From assembly GCA_913041665.1 (NCBI GenBank), contig CAJWKT010000015.1, positions 1-33,148 on the forward strand: a DNA stretch of 33,148 bases, read 5' to 3'. The stretch comes from an uncultured Gammaproteobacteria bacterium. Its GTDB lineage: Bacteria > Pseudomonadota > Gammaproteobacteria > Steroidobacterales > Rariloculaceae. A model generated the notes under the pieces. It saw only the letters and a program-made list of their open reading frames with translations. It was not told where the DNA came from and searched no databases. The translations under genes were made by a program, and so were the position numbers. Shown piece after piece: positions 1-8,812 of the stretch (the first letter of the stretch is position 1; each line of letters begins with the position of its first letter).

Positions 1-1
1 C

Positions 2-544
2 AGAATGTCCGGGGTGGGCATGAATCTGTTGTATTTCGCAGGCCTGGGCACCGTTGGGGTAAGCAGTAGCCTAGCTGATTTCTACAACAACATCGCTACG
101 GGCCTGACCGATGGAGCGATCGTCTGGCCCGAGGCCATCGTCTCATTCAAGCTGTACGAGGTTGCCCCCTACCTTATCGACGCACGACTCGGTGCTGTGA
201 GTTCCGTTGCAATAAGTGCAAACAAACACACCTGGAATCAGCTACCCGACGAGGTACGCGGAGCATTGCTTACGGCAGCGGAAGTGTATCGGGACGAGTT
301 AGCGCTGGAGACCGTCCGAAGAAGCACGAGAGCAATGGAGTCCTTTGAAGCTCTGGGTGGAGTAATAGTCTCGCTGTCTGACGAGCAGCGGAGCGAGTGG
401 GCCGCCTCCGTGCCCGATCTGACTGGCGCCTGGGTGGCAGACATTGAGCGAAGGGGGTTGCCCGGCAGAGAACTTCTGCAGGCCTACATGAATACTATGC
501 GGGCGAACGACCAACCCATTATGCGACACTGGGACCGCGAGTAA
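2..544 (+). CDS. TRAP transporter solute-binding protein, DctP family (5' truncated)
   Basis: This is the C-terminal part of a periplasmic solute-binding protein of a TRAP (tripartite ATP-independent periplasmic) transporter, which captures an organic acid or similar solute for a DctQM-type membrane pair. The frame is open to the window edge, so the ATG at base 5 is probably internal and the real start lies upstream. Visible family features are the segment around 'NIATGLTDGAIVWPE', matching the hinge/ligand region where DctP proteins read roughly 'ALQTGVVDG', followed by a helical C-terminal lobe with 'NKHTWNQLPDEVRGAL' (family pattern: N...W..L....R..L). Ligand cannot be predicted. The DctQM genes are not in the window and would have to lie upstream. 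The gene ends 15 bases before the tRNA-Ser gene, which is on the other strand. Confidence 0.8.
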   Translation, partial: RMSGVGMNLLYFAGLGTVGVSSSLADFYNNIATGLTDGAIVWPEAIVSFKLYEVAPYLIDARLGAVSSVAISANKHTWNQLPDEVRGALLTAAEVYRDELALETVRRSTRAMESFEALGGVIVSLSDEQRSEWAASVPDLTGAWVADIERRGLPGRELLQAYMNTMRANDQPIMRHWDRE

Positions 545-559
545 AGCACCAAACCATAA

Positions 560-650
560 TGGCGGAGAGGGAGGGATTCGAACCCCCGGACGGGGATTAC
601 CCGCCAACGGTTTTCAAGACCGCCGCATTCGACCACTCTGCCACCTCTCC
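560..650 (-). tRNA. tRNA-Ser (anticodon TGA)
   Basis: Reading the minus strand from 650 to 560 gives a 91-nt class II tRNA. The acceptor strands GGAGAGG and CCTCTCC pair perfectly, followed by discriminator G and an encoded CCA. The anticodon loop CTTGAAA contains TGA. The long variable arm and the T-loop sequence GGTTCGAATCC are typical of tRNA-Ser. It reads UCA and, by wobble, other UCN codons. It lies about 1 kb from serS, the enzyme that charges it, though the two are separated by the SDR gene. ORFs called across it on the minus strand are artefacts. Confidence 0.97.
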
Positions 651-659
651 GGCGCCTGC

Positions 660-688
660 ATTCTCTCGGGGCCCCTCGTTCAGCGCAA
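660..688 (-). promoter_or_regulatory. Possible sigma-70 promoter of tRNA-Ser
   Basis: On the minus strand TTGCGC and GAGAAT are separated by 17 nt, and the -10-like element ends 9 nt before the tRNA 5' end. The intervening GC-rich stretch GCAGGCGCC would be a GC-rich discriminator, as is usual at stringently controlled stable-RNA promoters. Matches to consensus are only partial (3/6 and 4/6), so this is a positional argument. Confidence 0.28.
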
Positions 689-874
689 GACCCTAGAACC
701 AAAGGCCATTGAGGAACCCAAAGTTCATTATGGCATTTATCCACACAAAGGTAGGTGACGGGAACATAGAGAAATCAATATAGTGCACCAGTACAGCGCC
801 GCTCATGCAGGCATGTTGCTGACAAGTCGCTGATAGTAAACTCTGAAAATATCAACATCAAACCACTAGTACGG

Positions 875-887
875 TGCTATAAATATC
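875..887 (+). promoter_or_regulatory. Extended -10 element abutting the SDR start codon (possible leaderless transcript)
   Basis: TGcTATAAA is an extended -10 motif ending only a few bases before the ATG of the dehydrogenase gene at 888. No Shine-Dalgarno sequence precedes that ATG. If the element is used, transcription would start at or very near the start codon. The rest of the 651-887 gap shows no gene I can support. Confidence 0.25.
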
Positions 888-1622
888 ATGATTGATCTTA
901 GCAATGAGACCGCTTTAGTAACCGGCGGGACTCGTAATATTGGACTGTCCATTGCAAAAAACCTCAAAGCCGCCGGAGCCAGAGTAGGCATTATCGGAGG
1001 CTCTGATCCAGAAGCACTGGAAGAGGCAATAAAAACATTAAAAGGGGGAAATGGCGATGCCATGGGAATGTTGGCTAATGTCGCTGATGAGAAAGCTGTT
1101 ATAGGAGCATACGACAAAATCGAGGCTGGACTCGGTCCCGTCTCAATTCTCATCAATGGGGCGGCAAAACGCCCACATGAACCACTAAAGGAGATTAGTC
1201 GTGAGTCCTGGAATGCGGTTCTTGACGTCATACTCACGGGGGCTTTTTTCACATCCCGAGAACTCTTCACCAGACTGCCACAGGAGCGACGGGGGTCTAT
1301 TATCAATATAGGTGGCCTCAGCGCCCACCGTCCTGCCAGGGATCGTGCTCATGTGATCTCAGCCAAAGCCGGGCTGGTCGGTCTAACACGGGCATTGGCT
1401 GAAGAAGGACTAGGAAGGATTCGTGTTAATTGTGTCGTTCCCGGGGTAATCAGCACGCAGCGCCTGCCAGACCAAAACCCACCTCAGTTCGACGAAGACT
1501 CAAAATATGCCTCGGGTACGCCCGAGGATGTAGCACGCGCAGTGGTAGCTTTGGCCGACCCACGAGACGTCTACGTCACAGGCCAAATACTGCATGTCAA
1601 TGGCGGGCGGTTGATGCCCTAG
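888..1622 (+). CDS. Short-chain dehydrogenase/reductase family protein lacking the catalytic Tyr
   Basis: A 244-residue Rossmann-fold protein of the classical SDR type, usually NAD(P)-dependent oxidoreductases. The N-terminal cofactor motif TGGTRNIG (residues 12-19) is intact. The NNAG motif reads 'INGAAKR'. A GG-(x)-S step is present ('NIGGLSAH'), and the C-terminal 'TGQILHVNGG' is the usual SDR ending. The active-site YxxxK motif is changed: the segment reads 'AHVISAKAG', which keeps the Lys but has Val where Tyr should be. Comparable 'AHV..AKAG' segments occur, from memory, in a subset of SDRs annotated as FabG-like, so this may be a subfamily trait rather than decay. The substrate is unknown. 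The gene stands alone between tRNA-Ser and convergent serS. The ATG at 888 aligns well with SDR N-termini, although no ribosome-binding site is visible. Confidence 0.85.
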   Translation: MIDLSNETALVTGGTRNIGLSIAKNLKAAGARVGIIGGSDPEALEEAIKTLKGGNGDAMGMLANVADEKAVIGAYDKIEAGLGPVSILINGAAKRPHEPLKEISRESWNAVLDVILTGAFFTSRELFTRLPQERRGSIINIGGLSAHRPARDRAHVISAKAGLVGLTRALAEEGLGRIRVNCVVPGVISTQRLPDQNPPQFDEDSKYASGTPEDVARAVVALADPRDVYVTGQILHVNGGRLMP

Positions 1623-1629
1623 ATCGAGC

Positions 1630-1662
1630 CAAAAAAATAGGCCTGCGAACAGAAAGCCCTGC
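1630..1662 (-). terminator. Probable intrinsic terminator after serS
   Basis: On the minus strand, just past the serS stop, GGGC-ttt-CTG-ttcg-CAG-GCCT can fold into a hairpin with a TTCG tetraloop and a three-base bulge, and is followed by ATTTTTTT. It lies between two convergent genes, where a terminator is expected. The bulge lowers confidence. Confidence 0.5.
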
Positions 1663-1669
1663 CCAAGAA

Positions 1670-2971
<1,302 letters not shown>

Positions 2972-3017
2972 CTAGAGGAACAAACCTGAATCGTCAGATG
3001 GCTGCAAAAATATTTAG

Positions 3018-3410
3018 TTAAGAACTGGAATTTGCCGCTAGAAAAAACCCCTCAAGACGCTGACACCAAGCGACGAGTACGCTCTGTGCGAGTATCAGGC
3101 CAAAGAGAATTCCCACCGCATTAGCCAGCAAATCAAGGGGATCAAAGCCCCGATAAGGCAACTGGCCCTGTATCACCTCAAGAGCCAATCCCAGGGCAAA
3201 TAATACTAGCGCAATAAAGACATGGAGCTGACGCCGATAAAGACCCGCAAACCAAGTTATCAGGATTAAATACGAGCCTCCGTGCACCAATTTATCGGCC
3301 GCTGAAAAGCCCTTGACCACGATGACCGGTACCACGCTACCCGCCATAACTAGAATCAGCAGCAACCAGCCTAAGCCCAGCCAAACCCGAGGGTACTTAA
3401 GTGGTAACAA
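3018..3410 (-). CDS. VanZ-like integral membrane protein
   Basis: A 130-residue protein with about four hydrophobic segments and the VanZ-like pattern: a charged 'ADKLVHGGSYLILITW' segment, then 'LEVIQGQLPYRGFDPLDLLANAVGILFG' (family pattern LE..Q...P.R..D..D...N..G...G). VanZ was named from teicoplanin resistance, but most relatives have no defined function, and nothing here implies antibiotic resistance. The start codon is TTG, 5 nt after the lolA stop, so translation is probably coupled to lolA. No in-frame ATG gives a better start. It lies where Pseudomonas carries rarA/crcB, between lolA and serS. Confidence 0.8.
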   Translation of the reverse strand: MLPLKYPRVWLGLGWLLLILVMAGSVVPVIVVKGFSAADKLVHGGSYLILITWFAGLYRRQLHVFIALVLFALGLALEVIQGQLPYRGFDPLDLLANAVGILFGLILAQSVLVAWCQRLEGFFLAANSSS

Positions 3411-3415
3411 TGGAA

Positions 3416-4126
3416 CTACTCGATACCGCCAATGACATCCACACCGTCAGGAACAGTAAACTCAAACACACTATTCGCTATCCTTGGGTTTAACTCTACA
3501 TTAAAGAACTCAATTTGCGTAATTTGACTGAGCCCATCAATTAGCTCTAACCGCTCAGGGACACTGTCGCGGAATCCGATTAGTAAAGCATTGAAGTCTG
3601 CGCCTTCGGTCGCAGGCCCGAGCCTTGCCCAACTCACCCCACTCGCCTCGAAATAATCCAGCACCTCAAAGCTCTCTCGTGCTGCGCTATCCCCACTCAA
3701 CAACATAGCAGGGGTTGCTGATATCGCATCATCCAAAGGGGTAACAGTCGCCTGAGCCAACTCAATATCATAAATCCACAGGCTTTGTCCGTCCGACAAA
3801 ATTAATTGCTCAATAGGTGAAGAATAACTCCAAAGAAAAAGATTGGGTCTCCTTATTGAAACCTTGCCGGCAGCAGTTTCCACAAGCTGATTGTCCGCAT
3901 TCCAAAGCTGCTGGCTAAAATCAGCCTTCATGCTTTCCATGTTCTCTAGAAAAAAATCAAGCGGATGCTCCTCGGTACTCACACCCTCGTCTGAGAATTC
4001 CTGAGCAACGGCGAGCCCGGGCAAATCAATCACTTCAATACACAAGGACAGCACTAGCAGGGCTAACACCAAGCCAGCCGAATAATCTCCACGTCTGACC
4101 CTATTCTCATTGGCACGAAAAAACAT
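3416..4126 (-). CDS. lolA: Outer-membrane lipoprotein carrier protein LolA
   Basis: Periplasmic chaperone that takes mature lipoproteins from LolCDE and passes them to LolB at the outer membrane. The 236-residue product starts with a basic, hydrophobic signal region ('RRGDYSAGLVLALLVLSL') with a likely cleavage near 'AVAQ'. It then follows the LolA pattern: 'MESMKADFSQQLWNADNQLVETAAGKVSIRRPNLFLWSYSSP', including the Q-x-F-x-Q-like and 'P..F.W' elements, and 'DGQSLWIYDIELAQATVTPL'. It starts 5 nt after the ftsK stop, so ftsK-lolA-vanZ is one tightly packed transcript. A likely cargo, the OprI-like lipoprotein, is encoded elsewhere in this window. Confidence 0.93.
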   Translation of the reverse strand: MFFRANENRVRRGDYSAGLVLALLVLSLCIEVIDLPGLAVAQEFSDEGVSTEEHPLDFFLENMESMKADFSQQLWNADNQLVETAAGKVSIRRPNLFLWSYSSPIEQLILSDGQSLWIYDIELAQATVTPLDDAISATPAMLLSGDSAARESFEVLDYFEASGVSWARLGPATEGADFNALLIGFRDSVPERLELIDGLSQITQIEFFNVELNPRIANSVFEFTVPDGVDVIGGIE

Positions 4127-4131
4127 TCGGT

Positions 4132-6429
4132 CTAATCATCATTCGGCGGTGGTGGCGCAAGTACTTCCCTAGAACCATTGGGTTGCAAGCTACCCACGAT
4201 GCCGACGCTTTCCATAGTTTCTACCATTCTCGCAGCTCGGTTGTAACCAATCTTTAGACGACGCTGGACACCAGAAATGGACGCCCTTCGAGTCTCTGTT
4301 ACCACTTGAACCGCCTGGTCATAGAGTGGGTCCTGCTCTCCATCAGCCCTGTCAACGCTAGCCGACTCATGGCCGGGGACCTCGCCTGGCGGGTCCTCCA
4401 ATACTTCAGGTATGAATGAGGGTGTACCGACAGCCTTTAGGGATTTAACCACTGCATGCACTTCATTATCTGACACGAATGCTCCATGAATGCGTGTAGG
4501 CATTGCGGTGCCAGGGGGAAGGAACAACATATCGCCATGACCTAGTAATTGTTCCGCGCCCATCTGATCTAAGATCGTTCGAGAATCCACCTTGGCGGAT
4601 ACCTGAAAAGCAATGCGGCAAGGTATGTTCGCCTTAATTAGGCCCGTGATTACATCAACCGACGGACGTTGAGTGGCAACGATCATATGGATCCCCGAGG
4701 CCCGGGCCTTTTGCGCAAGCCGAGCGATCAACTCCTCGACTTTCTTTCCTACCATCATCATCATATCAGCAAGCTCATCTATGATTACAACCACGTAGGG
4801 CAATGGCTGCAGAGAGGGTGCCACTTCTTCAGAATCATCAGCGGCTTGGAACGTAGGGTCCGGAATTGGCCGGCCCTTTGCAATCGCGTCATTAACCTTT
4901 CGGTTATAGCTCGAAATGTGTCTTACGCCCATCGCGGCCATAAGGGAGTAGCGTCGCTCCATCTCGGCCACACACCAGCGCAAAGAGTTAGCCGCTTGCT
5001 TCATATCCGTAACTACGGGTGCCAGAAGGTGCGGAATCCCTTCGTAGACAGAAAGCTCCAGCATCTTCGGGTCAATCATAATAAGTCTTATATGCTCTGG
5101 TGAGGATTTATAGAGCAAACTTAGAACCATGGCATTGAGTGCCACAGATTTACCTGAGCCGGTGGTACCAGCAATCAAAAGATGTGGCATTCTGGCAAGA
5201 TCAGCAACCATTGGCTGACCACCGACGTCCTTACCTAAGGCCAAAGTGAGCGGTGAACTTAGATCATCATAGACACGGGACTTGATTATCTCACCCAGAG
5301 CTACCAATTCACGCACCTCATTGGGTATCTCAAGCCCCACGAAAGGCTTACCTGCAATAACCTCTACAACCCGGACGCTCACGGTGGAAAGTGAGCGCGC
5401 TAAATCTTTAGACAAATTGCTGATCTGACTAACTTTAACGCCAGCAGCAGGCTTGATCTCGAAGCGGGTGACTACAGGACCCGGATGCACCGCAACGACC
5501 TCCGCTTCAATCCCAAAATCCCCTAACTTTAGCTCCACTAATCGGGACATCGCCTGCAGGGCTTCGTCAGAGTATCCACCCTCTGCCGGCGGCGGGTCAT
5601 CCAGTAATGACAAAGGGGGCAACTCTGAAGATTTTGGTGGCTCAAACAATGGCACCTGCCGTTCGCGTTCCAATCGAACGCTGGATTCCACTTTTTCAAA
5701 TAGCGGTTCAATCCGGGGTGGAGTAACTTTAGCTCTAGAAAGTTTTTTGCTTATTACTGTTTGTCGCTGTTGCTTTACACGGCGTCCCTCATTCCAAACT
5801 TGAAATCGGCTACACCACGTCTGCCCGAAACCGAAAGCAACAAATACTGCGTGGCCAATGCGATCCATTAATGAAATCCATGAGATACCCGTAGTCAAGG
5901 AAACCGCAACCAACCAGCAGACAACCAAAAGAACCGTCGCACCCAGTAGTCCGAGCACACGCTCGAGCCCTTCTCCTACCCATTGCCCAACAATACCCCC
6001 TGAGGTTTCATACATTTCCGGAGAAATAAAATGCAAAGTTGCTAAACCACAGCTGGTTGCCATGATGAGGGCAAACCCAAAAGTTTTTACTGCAATGCCT
6101 ACCCAGTTAAATCCGGGTCCCTGCTTGTTGCGGCCACGGAAAAACAAAATACCGAAAAAAAGAGAGAGGGTGGGAAAAAGATATGCAGGCCTACCAAAAA
6201 ATAAATAAGCCAAATCGGCGAACCAAGCGCCCGCAGGCCCCATGCGATTGGCAATCTCATTACTGTCCCCAGCAACACTGAACGCCTTATCCGAAACGGT
6301 ATAGCTAGCGAGCGCTACAAATAACATGATGCTCAGACCCGCAAGCAACCATAGCGCAGACTCCCTTAGGCCCCGAATTCTGGGCACAAAAAAGGCTCTG
6401 GCCATGCTACTGGGCTTCACAATGCTCAC
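4132..6429 (-). CDS. ftsK: DNA translocase FtsK
   Basis: Septum-located DNA pump that moves the chromosome termini and activates XerCD recombination at dif. The 765-residue protein has four or so N-terminal transmembrane segments (residues about 25-190), a short linker, the RecA-like motor with Walker A 'GTTGSGKSVALN' and Walker B 'VVIIDELADMMM', and the C-terminal winged-helix gamma domain 'YDQAVQVVTETRRASISGVQ' that reads KOPS. It lacks the very long linker of the E. coli protein and matches the shorter Pseudomonas-type FtsK. The track start is a GTG. An ATG eight codons later (6405) is an equally possible start, and neither has a clear ribosome-binding site. It begins the ftsK-lolA-vanZ run. 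Confidence 0.97.
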   Translation of the reverse strand: MSIVKPSSMARAFFVPRIRGLRESALWLLAGLSIMLFVALASYTVSDKAFSVAGDSNEIANRMGPAGAWFADLAYLFFGRPAYLFPTLSLFFGILFFRGRNKQGPGFNWVGIAVKTFGFALIMATSCGLATLHFISPEMYETSGGIVGQWVGEGLERVLGLLGATVLLVVCWLVAVSLTTGISWISLMDRIGHAVFVAFGFGQTWCSRFQVWNEGRRVKQQRQTVISKKLSRAKVTPPRIEPLFEKVESSVRLERERQVPLFEPPKSSELPPLSLLDDPPPAEGGYSDEALQAMSRLVELKLGDFGIEAEVVAVHPGPVVTRFEIKPAAGVKVSQISNLSKDLARSLSTVSVRVVEVIAGKPFVGLEIPNEVRELVALGEIIKSRVYDDLSSPLTLALGKDVGGQPMVADLARMPHLLIAGTTGSGKSVALNAMVLSLLYKSSPEHIRLIMIDPKMLELSVYEGIPHLLAPVVTDMKQAANSLRWCVAEMERRYSLMAAMGVRHISSYNRKVNDAIAKGRPIPDPTFQAADDSEEVAPSLQPLPYVVVIIDELADMMMMVGKKVEELIARLAQKARASGIHMIVATQRPSVDVITGLIKANIPCRIAFQVSAKVDSRTILDQMGAEQLLGHGDMLFLPPGTAMPTRIHGAFVSDNEVHAVVKSLKAVGTPSFIPEVLEDPPGEVPGHESASVDRADGEQDPLYDQAVQVVTETRRASISGVQRRLKIGYNRAARMVETMESVGIVGSLQPNGSREVLAPPPPNDD

Positions 6430-6513
6430 ATTTTACGATAATAAATATAGTTAAGATACTGATTAGATAGAAAACCCAATCTCCAAAAATTCAGAAACTC
6501 TGGTGGTGCTCTA

Positions 6514-7716
6514 GTGACTGGGGCGCGATCTTGGCATAGTACCGACATGACCCCAGAACTTCGACTGAATCAACATAATAGCATTCTTGAATTAGATGCT
6601 CTGTCCTGGAATCAGCTAGCGGGAGATTCGCCTTTTTTACGCCATGAGTTCCTTGCAGCCCTAGAAAGAACGGGCTGCGTAGATGGGGAAACCGCTTGGC
6701 AATCTAGACATCTAACGGTCACAGACCATGCAAACAAACTCTTGGGGGCGTTGCCTTTGTATATAAAATACAATTCACTCGGAGAGTATGTATTTGACTG
6801 GAGCTGGGCAGATTCTTATGACACTGCAGGCCTACCTTATTATCCAAAACTGGTATCTGCGGTTCCTTTTACGCCGACGACCGGGCGCCGGTTTTTAGTC
6901 GCACCTGAATTAGATTTCTCGAGTGTAGTGCCAGTACTTTTAAGTGGTGTACATGAGCTTGCAGATAAATTGAACGCCTCCTCCCTTCATGTCCTTTTTC
7001 CTACTGAATACGAACGGTCCTACCTAGATAGCAAGGGCATGATGGCCCGCAAAGGTTGTCAATTTCACTGGCATAACCACGGTTACAGTCATTTTGATGA
7101 TTTTCTCAGTTGCTTCACTTCAGCAAAAAGAAAAAAAGTTAGGAGGGAGCGTAAAAGAGTTGCCGAAGCAGGCATCCAGTTTGAGCGCATGCATGGCAAT
7201 CAACTCAGTGCAGATGATTGGGAAGCGGTTTTCAGTTTTTACGCTAGAACATTTTATCGTCGAGGGCGCGCTCCATACCTTAACCGTGCTTTTTTTACCG
7301 AAATAGCACAAACGATGCCAGAAAATCTCCTGATCATTCTCGCCCGCTATGGTGGGCATCCAATTGCAGCGGCAATCTGTTTCTGTAACCAGCACACTCT
7401 TTACGGAAGATACTGGGGGTGCCTGGATGATTTTCATAGCCTTCACTTCGAGTGTTGTTACTACCAAGGCATCAGCTATTGCATTGAAGAAAAAATTCAG
7501 ACATTTGAACCTGGAACCCAAGGCGAACATAAAATAAGCCGTGGCTTCATACCTACTGCCACCTGGTCTAATCACTGGCTGGCAAATCAAGAGTTTAGTG
7601 ATGCAGTTGCAAATTTTTTGCGTCGTGAGCGCCTACATATAGATGCCTACATAGCAGAAACTGCCAGCCACACACCCTACCGCAGTGATCTACCCCTTTC
7701 TTTGCCACCCCGATGA
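6514..7716 (+). CDS. DUF482/COG3146 family GNAT-like protein (FemAB-related)
   Basis: A 400-residue protein of the COG3146/DUF482 family, which has a GNAT-type acyltransferase fold related to FemAB/FemX peptidoglycan-bridge enzymes. No characterised reaction is known to me. Seen in the sequence: 'SPFLRHEFLAALERTGCV' near the N-terminus, 'YVFDWSWADSY', 'SLHVLFPTEYE', the basic 'SAKRKKVRRERKRV', 'FYRRGRAPYLNRAFF', and 'LYGRYWGCLDDFHSLHFE..YYQGI', followed by 'GEHKISRGFIPT', which is typical of the family. The most upstream start is a GTG at 6514; the ATG at 6547 is an alternative. Its stop overlaps the aat start by 4 nt (ATGA), so the two are translationally coupled. In Pseudomonas this position between ftsK and aat is held by trxB. 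Confidence 0.8.
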   Translation: MTGARSWHSTDMTPELRLNQHNSILELDALSWNQLAGDSPFLRHEFLAALERTGCVDGETAWQSRHLTVTDHANKLLGALPLYIKYNSLGEYVFDWSWADSYDTAGLPYYPKLVSAVPFTPTTGRRFLVAPELDFSSVVPVLLSGVHELADKLNASSLHVLFPTEYERSYLDSKGMMARKGCQFHWHNHGYSHFDDFLSCFTSAKRKKVRRERKRVAEAGIQFERMHGNQLSADDWEAVFSFYARTFYRRGRAPYLNRAFFTEIAQTMPENLLIILARYGGHPIAAAICFCNQHTLYGRYWGCLDDFHSLHFECCYYQGISYCIEEKIQTFEPGTQGEHKISRGFIPTATWSNHWLANQEFSDAVANFLRRERLHIDAYIAETASHTPYRSDLPLSLPPR

Positions 7717-8438
7717 ATACGCTGCAGTGGTTATCGGCTAACGATTCTCCGGGGGTCTTTCCTTGCCCTAACGAAGCACTAACAGATCCTAATGGGTTGC
7801 TAGCTGCGGGCGGAGATCTTAGCAGTGAACGTTTACTATTAGCTTACTCACAGGGAATTTTTCCTTGGTATGAAAAAGATCAGCCCATTTTATGGTGGTC
7901 TCCCGAACCACGTGCAGTGCTTTGGCTAAAAGAAATCAAGATCTCAAGAACACTTAATCGCAAAATACGGCGTGGAACATTTTTTGTGAGTGCTGACCGA
8001 GCCTTTAGTGATGTACTCCGAGGTTGCGCAAAAGAACGTCGTAATGGAAATGGAACCTGGATTACCAAGGAGATGGGATATGCTTATCAAAATCTTCATG
8101 ATCTTGGATGGGCACATTCCTTTGAGGTGTGGCAGGATAAAGTGCTCGTCGGTGGTCTTTATGGAGTTGGGATTGGCCAAGTTTTTTTTGGGGAGTCCAT
8201 GTTCTCTCAAAAAAGCGATGCATCAAAAGTAGCATTGGTTAAAGCAAATGAGTACTTGCAGCACCGTGGCTATAAATTAATAGACTGTCAGATATGGTCG
8301 ACACACCTGGGAAGCCTTGGAGCAAGGCTCATGCCGAGGCAAAAATTTCTTGACGTGCTCGCTCAATTTTGCGAACCTCCCGGTAACCCTGGGCCCTGGA
8401 CAAAGGGGTTCGACACATTCGCCAGGGAATCAAAATAA
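7713..8438 (+). CDS. aat: Leucyl/phenylalanyl-tRNA--protein transferase
   Basis: Transfers Leu or Phe from aminoacyl-tRNA to proteins with N-terminal Arg or Lys, creating an N-degron for ClpS-ClpAP. The 241-residue length fits. Hallmarks are 'FPCPNEALTDPNGLLAAGGDLS', 'AYSQGIFPWYEKDQPILWWSPEPRAVL', 'TWITKEMGYAYQNLHDLGWAHSFEVW', 'LVGGLYGVGIGQVFFGESMFS' and 'LIDCQIWSTHLGSLGA'. It starts inside the stop of the DUF482 gene. The recognition protein ClpS and unfoldase ClpA are encoded 0.4-3 kb away. The Bpt/Ate transferase that follows aat in Pseudomonas is not present: fewer than 100 bases separate aat from infA. Confidence 0.97.
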   Translation: MNTLQWLSANDSPGVFPCPNEALTDPNGLLAAGGDLSSERLLLAYSQGIFPWYEKDQPILWWSPEPRAVLWLKEIKISRTLNRKIRRGTFFVSADRAFSDVLRGCAKERRNGNGTWITKEMGYAYQNLHDLGWAHSFEVWQDKVLVGGLYGVGIGQVFFGESMFSQKSDASKVALVKANEYLQHRGYKLIDCQIWSTHLGSLGARLMPRQKFLDVLAQFCEPPGNPGPWTKGFDTFARESK

Positions 8439-8531
8439 AATAATTCCCGACTTCAAAGGAAGTCCCTGCCATTGCTTGGCTTGCAGAAGGTGTGCAACAA
8501 TCCCCGGCCGTACCAAACAGATATTAACTAT

Positions 8532-8750
8532 ATGCCTAAAGAAGAAGCATTACAGATGGAAGGATTGGTAGTGGAAACACTACCGAACACCACTTTTCGT
8601 GTAGAGCTAGAGAATAAGCATGTTGTTACTGCGCATATCTCCGGAAAAATGAGAAAAAATTATATTCGAATTCTCAAAGGTGATGAAGTTACCGTAGAAC
8701 TTACGCCATATGATTTAAGCAAGGGGCGCATCATCTACCGAGCCCGATGA
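8532..8750 (+). CDS. infA: Translation initiation factor IF-1
   Basis: 72-residue single OB-fold (S1-like) protein that binds the 30S A site during initiation. The ATG at 8532, 20 codons inside the ORF-track entry, gives exactly the 72-residue family length and the typical N-terminus ('[20 protein letters not shown]', compare [20 protein letters not shown] in E. coli). The core '[17 protein letters not shown]' and the ending '[13 protein letters not shown]' are nearly invariant. It is convergent with clpA, as in Pseudomonas. The 93-base gap after aat contains no further gene, and I could not assign a promoter in it confidently. Confidence 0.98.
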   Translation: MPKEEALQMEGLVVETLPNTTFRVELENKHVVTAHISGKMRKNYIRILKGDEVTVELTPYDLSKGRIIYRAR

Positions 8751-8812
8751 AAACCGTGGGTAAAACGAACTATTAGTTCCTAAAAGAATTCACACTTTAC
8801 AAAAAAACTGAT

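Noticed and set aside
484-744. Minus-strand ORFs across tRNA-Ser (86 and 102 aa)
   Set aside because: They overlap the tRNA and the end of the TRAP gene and have no recognisable protein features.
866-1306. 146-aa ORF opposite the SDR gene
   Set aside because: It is an antisense shadow of a clear SDR coding frame.
4669-5103. 144-aa plus-strand ORF inside ftsK
   Set aside because: It lies entirely opposite the conserved FtsK motor domain, is His-rich low-complexity in part, and has no family features.
7120-7590. 156-aa minus-strand ORF inside the DUF482 gene
   Set aside because: Antisense shadow of a coding gene.
8751-8812. GAACT/AGTTC inverted repeat between infA and clpA as a terminator
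   Set aside because: The stem is 5 bp and no T-run follows on either strand at the right distance.
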